A stretch of DNA of 22,875 nucleotides from Silene noctiflora (taxonomy: Eukaryota; Streptophyta; Magnoliopsida; Caryophyllales; Caryophyllaceae): NCBI GenBank assembly GCA_009801015.1, contig VHZZ01024153.1:931-23805 (forward strand), in the 5' to 3' direction. The position numbers were made by a program, and so were the translations under genes. Below the pieces are notes generated by a model. That model was not told where the DNA came from and did not search any database. It saw only the letters and a program-made list of their open reading frames with translations. Below are positions 1 to 10,100 of this stretch, in pieces (the stretch's first letter is position 1; every line of letters begins with the position of its first letter).

Positions 1-757
1 TACGTTAAATTGATAAAAATTATCATTTTTACCAGATCTGATGCATAATTGGTGAAAGGGATTGGAGAATAGATCAAATTGAGAAAGGAGCACAGATGGG
101 TTGTTTCGATATTCATGTTGTCTCCGTTCCTTTGGTTTTTTTTATGTTAATATTAGATTCAATCTCAGCCATCTATTTCCTTTTTTCTAATGGCTGAGAT
201 TTGTGAGCACAGACTCACCATAAGAACCAGACTTACGGGAACCCGCCTCGACAATATGTATGATATATAACATTAAATAAAAATTATTCAATACAAGAAT
301 AGAACTCATGACCTCTAACTAAAAAATAGTCTTAATAGCCACTAGACCCACAAAACTTATGTGATACTTTACTAAAGAATATTGTAATTATTTTTCGTGA
401 AAGGGGTGCAGATGAACCCACTGCACCCCCGCCAAAAACGCCATTGTCTACATGTACATACACACAAAAGCAACGATTTGTACATTTATTTATTTAAAGG
501 AAAAACGCCTTATTGTTGTAACAAAAATTATACTACCTCCCACTTTTGAAAATATTCTACCCGAGGATGAAGGTTGTGAGTAAAATGGTGAGTCTTACTA
601 ATAAAGTATTGTGGTTTTACTAACAGAAGCATGCTCAAATGGGTTGGGCAGTTCTAGTAAATAGGCCAAAATCGGATTACAGGGTGATTTCCAAAAAACG
701 GAGTGAGGTATAAAAGTGAACTAAACAAGAATTCTACCTCATTGCCTTCGAGTATAT
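1..757. other. Downstream flank, no gene
   Basis: Apart from the SINE-like stretch described at 203-353 and the end of the 3' UTR, the sequence is AT-rich and without recognisable coding content. Confidence 0.5.
203..353 (-). repeat. Possible tRNA-derived SINE fragment
   Basis: Read on the minus strand, it begins GGTCTAGTGGCTATTAAG, like an RNA polymerase III box A. About 35 bases on comes AGGTCATGAGTTCTATTC, like a degenerate box B, with the two spaced as in plant tRNA-derived SINEs. The 3' boundary is uncertain and no target duplication was found. Confidence 0.3.
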
Positions 758-763
758 TTTATT
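758..763 (-). promoter_or_regulatory. Probable poly(A) signal of the CCCH gene
   Basis: AATAAA on the minus strand, about 70 bases past the stop codon and in U/A-rich sequence, a normal distance for a plant near-upstream element. A second AATAAATAAA cluster lies further on, at about 486-497. Plant poly(A) signals are loose, so the actual site is not fixed by sequence. Confidence 0.4.
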
Positions 764-834
764 GCCACAGTCTCATGAACGCAGTAAAAGCCTTTTAATA
801 AATTGGTTTAAAGTTCTCTACTACGGAGTATTAT

Positions 835-1164
835 TTATTTTCCTTGGCCATTCAAAAACTGTAGAATTTTTGAAGCTTGCAAGGGTTCACTCTTTTTGAA
901 GCCACTACAAGATGTCTCTTCATTCAAAGCATTTTCCTTGGTGGCCGCCATAGAACCCGTTTTAAATCCAGAACTGTACTTTGCTGCAAATGCCAGTGCA
1001 GATTGAAGTGCCCTATCAGAGTTGCTTGGTGGATTTTTCACTGGTAGATCAATCTTTGTTGGACATTGACTTGGAGAAGTTTGAGAACTCAATATTGGTC
1101 GCTCAAGGTGTACATCCTTTGACTTGTCTGACAAATTTGTATTTCCCTTCTCTTTATAGCAAAT
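835..1164 (-). CDS. EMB1789: Exon 10 (C-terminus and stop)
   Basis: 330 nt from TTTGCAG|ATTTGC (phase 0) to TAA at 837-835, 109 residues. The segment [20 protein letters not shown] is Ala-rich and helix-prone, and the protein ends in [14 protein letters not shown]. It fits as the terminal exon because frame is kept and a poly(A) signal follows. Confidence 0.8.
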   Translation of the reverse strand: MCYKEKGNTNLSDKSKDVHLERPILSSQTSPSQCPTKIDLPVKNPPSNSDRALQSALAFAAKYSSGFKTGSMAATKENALNEETSCSGFKKSEPLQASKILQFLNGQGK

Positions 1165-4100
1165 CTGCAAATCAGTATGCCTTTTAGAAGAAACTCAAAT
1201 CCTCATACGAGACTCGTCCACATTTCTTAATCAATTTGGCAGGATAGTGGGTTAATCGGTATGATTTATAGTTAAATGAACTCCTCACAAATTAATGACA
1301 TGCAACCATCTTTCAAAATATCTATTTAGAAACGCAAACACTTACCGATTTGCGATCAGTTATATCATATGAGGGTCCACCAGAGGAAGAAACACCAATT
1401 GCCTTGGCTTTTGCTTGAGTAGGACCATCCTTAAACATTTCTGAAAGGTTCAGACCCCTTTCTGGGGTAGAAGTACCCTTGAATACCTTAGAAAAATTAA
1501 GAGCCTTATCTTGAGTAGAAGTACCGGCAGCATAATCACTGCTTCCAGATGCGTCCTTCAGATGTTCTTTAGCAGAATCATTCGGCAGTTTCATTCCAAA
1601 TGAAATATTTCTTGAGCTATTATCTCCATGTGGTGGCGGGAGTGGTAGTTTATTGTCCCTGAGCCTATCAACCGAGGTTCCATCGAGCGATTTTCTTAAT
1701 TCAGAAGTTGCCCCTTCTACCATGACCGGCTGCACACTACCTCCAACAGTATAGCTACTTTGCTGGGAGAATTCTGAGTCTTTAGGTAGAACAGAATTGT
1801 CCAATTGAGAGTTTCCAAAAGAAAAGAAGGTTAGACCTTTTGGTTTTTTCGCTGGCTGAATGGCTTTTGTTGTTGACACCTCCTTCAAATTATTCAACAC
1901 TGTTTTTCCAGGAGTGAAGGGTACACTGGCATTAATTTGCCCTTTAGATTTCGATATATCATGTTGATCCACGGAACTAGTGCCCGATTTCAAGGGCACG
2001 GTAGAGGGTTCTGAGCTGTCCTTTACTGCAATCTAACATAAAGTAAACAAATTAGGCATTAACAAAAGGTGTTTTTCCGCCATGTAAAGGTCAAATTTGT
2101 AGGCAAGTTGAGATTATGTAATTTCATTTAAAGGGATCATGAGATGTGCATGGAAATTTGGCAATTAATGGATGCAAATCCCAAATGTGGGACAAAAATG
2201 GCCAATTTGGTACAAAAAAGAGTATTTATAGCTGATAAAACAACTGAGAAAAGCAAGCAAAAAAAATCAGAAATAAAGGGGAAATGAATTTTGTACTAGA
2301 TTGTCTCACATGTGACTATGTGAGACTCTCCCAAATGCCAATGTATTTCTTATTCTGGTTATATAAGGTTAATGGGAGGTCTCCCATTTAAGGCCGTCTT
2401 AAGTTTTCATGGAAAAACAGATGTTCGTTCCAAGGGTAACTAAAAGGTAAAGAAAAATCCCCTCAAAAAAAAAGGTAAAGAAAAATACCTTGTGAGAAAA
2501 TGAGCAGCTTTCACCTCTATTACAAAAACCTGTATCCAAGTAATGGTTACAGGGGTACTTGGATAGCTGATGGTCAAACGGGCAGTCATCCCCTTTCATG
2601 CATGCTTGGCGTGCAAAATGGCAGCAAGGCTACAGTAGAGCACGAACAAGAATATGAACAACATTCTACATGAGATATTTAATATGGAAAGTGAAAAGGG
2701 TCAAATAATCAAGAAAATAAGTGGTCACGTTTGCAGATAGGCTACTTGTATTTTGTATGTTAGTTGGTGGGTTATCCCTTAAGTGTTCTTGAATTCACTT
2801 AGTGACCCAGAAGTATGCCCCATTTCTGAAGTTAAGGTATGAAGTAATTCTTTTGCCAAATCGCATGAAATTTCACAGTAATATCTCTTTACTTGAATTA
2901 TTGTTATCCAATTATATTGAAAATGTCATTAATTTACATTCCCTCTTAACTCAAGTTATGAAAGCAAGAGAAAAGAGAGAAATGAAGGCAAAGGGATTTA
3001 GAGGTTGGTGACCAAAGGGAAGGGTGGGTTGGGCGGTGGTTTAAAAGGTGTTGAAGCCTTGAAGGGCATTTTAGGGGGAGGTAACGACAGCTGCAGAGGG
3101 TTGAATTATGGTCGGGCTAGGCTTGGAGGTGCGTATGGTGGGTTGGCGTGAAGGTGATGATGAGGGGAGGATAATTAACATCAGGCTGGGCTGGGAGGCA
3201 CATGTGGTGGGTTGGGGTTAAGGTGATGGTGCCGGTAGTCATAATCGGTGTCGAGGTTGTGGTGGGGGTAGGGGTGCAGGGTGGTGGTGGCAATGGTGGA
3301 ACAAAGGTGTGGGATGAGGGAAAGAGAAATGGAGGGATAAACTTTGAAAAGGCAGGGATTGGACGACAGTCACAATACTGTGTGGTTGGGTGTATGACCG
3401 TATGAGTTAAGGTGAGGGTTACGAACGGTTTTATAATCTTCCTTATCACAGAATCACTCGCTGATTTTTCAGTCGAAATCTCAACCGCAATTAAAATCTG
3501 TTCTTTAGACAATAAATTGTGAAACTGACCAAGTATCAAAAGAGTAAGATTAAAGATCAGAAGCTATCTTCAATAAAGCTGCCTTAAGTAGACATTTTCA
3601 CGAGGAAGTTACTTTACTAAAAATGGATATTATTTCTCTATACCTTTGATTTTGTTAATGGCACCACGTCATGTGAAAACTTGCATTTCTCACCCTGCGA
3701 AATAGAAGAAGTAACATGTCAGGTAGCTATAGGATAACATATCAAACAAATACACAGAATTACAGAAGGGCCATTATAAGAAATATCTTGGACTATGTTA
3801 CTCCGACACTTCACTTAACTGCCGTGTCGCGTGTCGGTGTCCGGCATGACACGACACTTCGACACTTCAATTTAGACCACAAAATAGGAAAATTCACCCA
3901 AAATAGCCGTGTCCGACACTCCGACACGTGTCGGTGTCTGACACGTGTCGGAGAGTCGGAGTAACACTGATCTTGGATTGTATCTAAGATTTATAAAATC
4001 ACAGGCCCTTACTCTCATTCTAAAATATTACACACTAAAATATAAAAATAATTAGAGGCCTATAAGGCTCAGTGCATAACTCATCCTTAATGCTTGATAG

Positions 4101-7100
4101 CTATTATTAAAATGTGACTTCAAAACTGCCTTCTTGAACATGTAGGTATGTATTAAGAAAACAAGAACAAATGAGTCACCATTAATGTGCCTTTACCTTG
4201 CTCAAAATGGAAAACCAATGTGACTTTACCACTTAACTTGAAGCTAACAAACAGGGTAGAACAAAATAAAATATTGAAGTGACTCGAATCCCAATATTAT
4301 AAGCAAACTAAACCTTATCATGAATTCATGATGGTTCACATGAGCCACATTGTACGAATAAATATGACAGTTGTGAATAATGATGGAACTATTATTTTAT
4401 TTATTTGCGAAGTTGCAGTCATTCAATGCAAGTCTCAACATGATATTCATTATGGCCCATCGGTAATTAACTTCTCTATAGTGTTAATATTGGTAAGATT
4501 GCGTACATCAGAACCCCCCACCCCGCCCTTCGTGGGAGCCCTTGAGGCAATGGGTGAGTGTTGTTCTAGTGTTGTTCTGTGTTAAGACAAAACGAAGGAA
4601 AAAAGGAAACTTAAAAGTGAGTATCCAATTACCTCAAGGCATCTTCCATTGAGATAGTGACGACAGTGTTGCACAACTTTAGGCTTCACAATAGGTTTAA
4701 GCTTCAACCTCTTCACGCCAAGTTTTCTGTTTAATTCAGCTCGCTGCTTCCTTCTCTTCAGCTGCAGTGTGAAATCAATTAAAAGTAATCACAGAAGTCA
4801 TGAGATTAAAAAGAGTGAGGAAATGAACTAAATTGAACAAGACACATTTGTAAATTCAGACATATTTAATCAGCAACAACACTAATCGAATATGTACTAT
4901 CACTCTTATAAGTAATCCCATTTCCCCGACCAATAGCTACGTTTGATTTAGGATCAGTTTTCTATGTAAATCAAATGCAAGTGGGCGGGATTAGTAACAT
5001 CAGAAAATATGCCTAAAAAGGGAAACGTAAGATATTTGGTACGACGGACTGAAAAGGAATACGTAAACTTTTAGCCAATAGGAGTAACATATGAACACAT
5101 TTATCTCAAATCTATAATTAATGTCAGAATTATTATTAGAGATTTAAAGGTCATAAAATAGCTTTGACCAATGATTTTGAGCAGAAGCTTCCATCTCTTA
5201 CTAGGTAAGAAACAGAATGTAATGAGCCTACCATTCAACACAGCAGAGGATACTCATAATAAACTATAGGCAGCGACCACTTAGTTTCCTTGTATGTTTA
5301 TATAATATGCAGTTTTAGAGACATAGAGCTAACAGGGAAAAACAATGTCGAGACAATTCATGTGGAACATTTCTTTTGCCTTCACTCACATTCTCACTAA
5401 CTGAATTTAAAGTTTGTAGCTTCTCAACTACACCTAAATAGCAGTAACAAGAACGTCGCCTTGAGAAGAAGAAAGAAAAAATTTCCCTACAAGAAGAACA
5501 AAACAACGGAGTCGATAATGGAGCTTCCTTCCATATAAGCATTGCTCCATGGAATTCCTCGGAAATGCATTTGAATGCTTGTCACTGATTTGATTGGATT
5601 TCACTCGTGGTTATCTATCTATATGGTAGAATAGGTCTCTCTAGATTTCCTTTTAGTGTGTTTGTGAACGAAGGAGTTTAAGCCCGGAAATCAAATAATT
5701 ATTTACTATGATAGGATTCGTTAAATCAAAAATTATATACCATATTAGGAGAGCTGAGATGCAACCTCATAGATGAGTCATGTATCGGAAAATGACATCT
5801 ATTCGATACGCCAGCACGTATCATTCAACCTAAGTAAAACTGTGAAAGTGAGTCAGGTGCAATAAAAAAACATTTTGTTGAAATAAACATGCATTAGATA
5901 TGAAACAAAGCATTGAAGCCACATAAAGCTCAAACAATGACGCGTCATATCCCGTCAACTGAGAATCATAGAGCAAATATAACCTTTTTCTTTTCCTTCC
6001 TTGCTTCAGAAGCAGAACCTCCCCGTTTGTTCTTTAAGATGCTAGAGTCCTGCCATATAGTCACACATCAGACATTGCACAGACAGGCACTTCCATAAAC
6101 AACAAATCAATCACAGCTATTTATTGATGCAGGAAGTCAAACTCCTTAAGGGTCGAAAATTAACCAAGATAACATCAAAGACCAAGCTTTGCACGCCCGT
6201 CTTGGTGTTACTCGCCTCAGAGTTATAAGAAGCTAGAAGAAGAGCAACAGCAGCAGCACAAACAACAAACAACAACAGAGCCTTAATCCCAAAATGATTT
6301 AGGGTCGGCTGACATAAATCAGCCTTTAGAACCATCCCTCGATGATCGCACACCACAAATTGGAAAGAGAAAAGTGAAAAACAAACGAGAAGTGAAACAT
6401 AATACAAAAGTCAAACTAAACCTTTAGGGTTGAGAGTTCAATAACTGTTTTCCTTTATAAAAATTTAGAATTTAGATATCAATTACAATTTAATAACAAT
6501 AATTTTGAAAATATAAGTAAAAATTAATGTTTGAGAAGATCTTAAAGGTCCCCTCTGATGAGTCATATTTATATACATTTATATGTCTCCCCTTTAGTTG
6601 TTTTAATACGGTTTTCGAGCTAGAATACGTCATTTATGTGTCATTTATGCTAGAATGAGATACTTCCTCATTTCGGTGTTTTAATGCAAACTTAAAGCAT
6701 TTGTGGAGCATTTTGGAGAATAAGAGCACCGCGGATAAGACATGATGGAACACACGAAGCATGGCACGAAAATCTAGAAGGAATGAAGGAAGAATACAAA
6801 GAAGAAAAGACAAAAACGAGCAGGAAAGAGATGTACTCGATCGAGTTGAGCAATACTCGATCGAGTTTGTAGTACTTGATCTAGTTCCCAATACTCGATC
6901 GAGTATTCACTTTTATTGCTTAATTCCAGAACTTCCTAAAGTCGGTCTATCTTTTATTATAAATAGAAAACTCGACATTTATTGTTACGTGACGCTTTTA
7001 TTACGCTTTGTTATGCTTTATTTTACATATTTTACCCTAGAAAACTATGAAGAACTCCAAAATTAGTTTAGCTTGCTTTTAATTACGGATATACATACTT

Positions 7101-10100
7101 TGTTCATTAAGCCTTTAATTACGGTATTCAATCTTTCTTTTAAGTTCTTTAATTTACTTTTCATCTTTTATGCTTTCAATTATGTTTTCTGTCCATCTTA
7201 TTATTGTTATTATTATTATTAATATGAGTAGCTAATTTCATAATCTAGGGTGAAAGGGGATCTGGGTTGTTAGAAGGGGTTTATCTAAATAAATTGATTG
7301 TTAAATTGATTTATGTTGTTGTTTAATTGTTGTCCTGAATCCAATTGATTAGTTACTGGCCAAGATTAATTAATTAGTCTTGCAAACTAGGATTTTCAGC
7401 GATCGGGCTAAGATTAGTATAGGCTGCAACAATTAAATAGAACTAGTTTAATGATAGCGACCGCATGTTAAATTAGATCTAAAGGACATAATAGAATCGA
7501 CCGATCTTATNACCTTAAACAACATATTTGCTCAATTAATTAGTTAAATCACATCCCCAGATAACTGACTTAGTGAACTTGATCCCTAGACTCTTTAATA
7601 TTATAGATTTCGTCTTTTATTTTATTGCAATTAATTTAGTTAATCAAACCAAAATTCTCCCTGAAATTGTTAACCTTAAGACAAATTATTACATCAGCAA
7701 ATAGATTATTACCGCCTCCTTGTGGATTCGACACCTTTCTTGCCACTAGCTACCTGTTAGTAGTAATTTAGGTTTACTTTGATATAGGCCATACGACTAA
7801 AACCTTATCAAATTTGGCGTCGTTGTCGGGAAGGCAACAATTTTTCTGTTTGTTTTTGTTTAATTTGTCTTTTGTCTCAGGGAACTTTAGTTCTTTTTAC
7901 GCTTTTCTTGTCGTTTTCGTTTATGCCCAGATCTCACAAGAGCTTCTTCCTTTAGATCCCGAAGCTGAGAGGACTTTTCGCTGCCGACGGAAACTTCAGA
8001 GTCAAGTGGGTCAAGTAGAAGCGGGAGCTTCTTTCTCCTTCTTCTCAGCTTCGTGACTTAGATATGGAGAAATTCCTTAGCTCTTGCCTTCTACAAGAGG
8101 TATTTTCCACCACAGAAGACCAATGCTCTAAGAAGTCAAATCACAAGTTTCAAATAAGGGTCTACTGAAGACTTCAATGAGGCGTGGGTTCACTTCAAAA
8201 GACTAGTCTGTTCTGTCCCACACCATGGTTTCCATAAGTGGTTTTTGTGCAACCAGTTTTATAATGGGTTATATGATGACAATCGAGCTTTACTTGACTT
8301 CTCTGCCAATAGGAGATTTCAGAATAATACTAACGACGATAATGCATGGAAGTTGATAGATGAGATAGCTACACACACCGCTGAGTACGCTACCCACACC
8401 GCTGAGTACGACAATTCCAGAGGTAGTACGAGAGGGAATGGGTTGGATAGTAACTGTAGACATCTCAATCTCTAGGTAAATAACATACAGCTCATGACAT
8501 GATTCAACAAGAAGTGTCATGTGAAAGATGTGAGATTGAGGGTCATACTGCGGCACGGTGCATGAGTACAATTGAACAGGTACATGCCTTTCGGTCATTT
8601 AAGTAAGGTACTCTATACTCTACCTACTTCACTGAAAGAAGTCCGCAAAACAACACATATATCATTCCCTAAAATCGTGGTAATCGGGCAACTTTGCTAG
8701 GCAAAACCAAGGAGGTCAGAATTTTAATCAATCACCATTCCAACCGAAACAACCTCCTCAACAAGCTCCCAATGATGAAAGTCATGTTGCTTATGGCTCA
8801 TAATAAGATGCTTGATACTCAAGTGGCGCAAATGGCGGTACAAAATCCATCTAAACAGCCCAGAAATCTTCCTCCTCAAGGAAAACAAGCGCATGAGCAA
8901 TTAAATGTTATTTCCTTGAGGAGTGGAACTTCTTATGCAAGTCTGGAGATGCCCACTAATGAGGATGATGTTACTTACATGCATCCTAAGGAGTTGAGTA
9001 ACCGGGAGTTAGTGATCACGAGAATGAAACAAGAGAAGCTAAGACCTGAGGCAAGCACAACAACGGAATAGCCACGAATACGCTGGGTACTCGATCGAGT
9101 GGCCCCATACTCAATCGAGTACACCCCCTTGATGATGGTGTTTCTCGTTTTTCAGCTACGGCAATTGGTAAACATAGGGTCCTCGATCGAGTAGACCCTA
9201 AACTCACCCTGAATGTTGACGGTGATTCACCTAAGAAGGAGAAAGAAGCCGCGCCTATAAAAATTACCTTACCTTTTCCACATCGACAACAAAAATCCAA
9301 GCTAGATAAGCAATTCGGTAGGTTTATGAAGGTAATTCGGAATTTACAAGTGAGTGTGCCCTTTACTGAGTTAGGTCACTCAAATGTCGGCTTATGCTAA
9401 GTTTCTAAAAGAAATTTTGACAAGGAAGCGGTCCTTTGACGAGGTTGAGACCGTTGCATTTACTCAACAATGTATAGATAAAGCCCTCTGCGATTTAGGG
9501 GTTGTGTTAGTGTAATGCCATATTCTGTTTGTCAAAAGTTAAATATGGATCAACTCCATATCACTAATATGACCTTATAAATGGCTGATAGATCTCTTAA
9601 GCGGCCTTTAGGTGTCTTCGGCTTATGCTAAGTTCCTAAAAGAAATTTTGACAAGGAAGCGGTCCTCCTTTGACGAGGTTGAGACTGTTGCATTTACTCA
9701 ACAATAGAAGCCACTTCACCTCCTAAGCTCAAGGATACAGGAAGTTTTTCTATTCCTTCATATTGGTAGCATTGCTGTAGATAAAGCCCTCTGCGATTTA
9801 GGGGCTAGTGTTAGTGTAATGTCATATTCTGTTTGTCGAAAGTTAAATATGGGTCAACTCCGTATCACTAATATGACCTTACAAATGGTCGATAGATCTC
9901 TTAAGCGGCCTTTAGGTGTCTTAGAGGACGTTCAAGTTAAAGTAGGGAAGTATTTTATTCTAGTTGACACTTTATAGTGTTGACTTTATAGTTATGAATA
10001 TGGCTGAGGACTCCAATATCCCTATTATTCTAGGAAGACCTTTTCTCCATACTGTGGGGGCGGTCATAGATGTTAGGAATAGTAGTCTTACACTTCGAAT

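Larger units (their letters stand above)
6556..7810 (+). repeat. 5' LTR (1255 bp)
   Basis: TG...CA long terminal repeat, alignable over its length with 12509-13715. U3 contains the palindrome array at 6835-6904 and a TATAAATA box at 6958. The end of U5 carries the CTCCTTGTGGATTCGAC block common in Athila/Tat-type LTRs. Compared with the right LTR it keeps about 19 extra bases near 6612 and 20 extra bases within the palindrome array. One undetermined base lies at 7511. Confidence 0.9.

Noticed and set aside
3117-3539. 140-codon minus-strand ORF, Pro/Thr/His-rich
   Set aside because: Lies inside intron 7, is made of the G-rich tandem repeat read backwards, and has no domain. The exons on both sides join in frame without it.
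6835-6904. Palindrome array as a CRISPR-like or inverted-repeat array
   Set aside because: The genome is a plant, the repeat is 12 bases with about 8-base spacers, and the context is an LTR promoter.
6761-7066. 101-codon ORF in the left LTR (and its counterpart at 12763-12978)
   Set aside because: It lies across U3 and the TATA box, its TRSS/LDRV repeats are the DNA palindromes read as protein, and the two LTR copies do not preserve the frame.
8290-8598. 102-codon minus-strand ORF opposite gag
   Set aside because: Shadow of the gag remnant, which has recognisable capsid-like segments and a CCHC knuckle on the plus strand.
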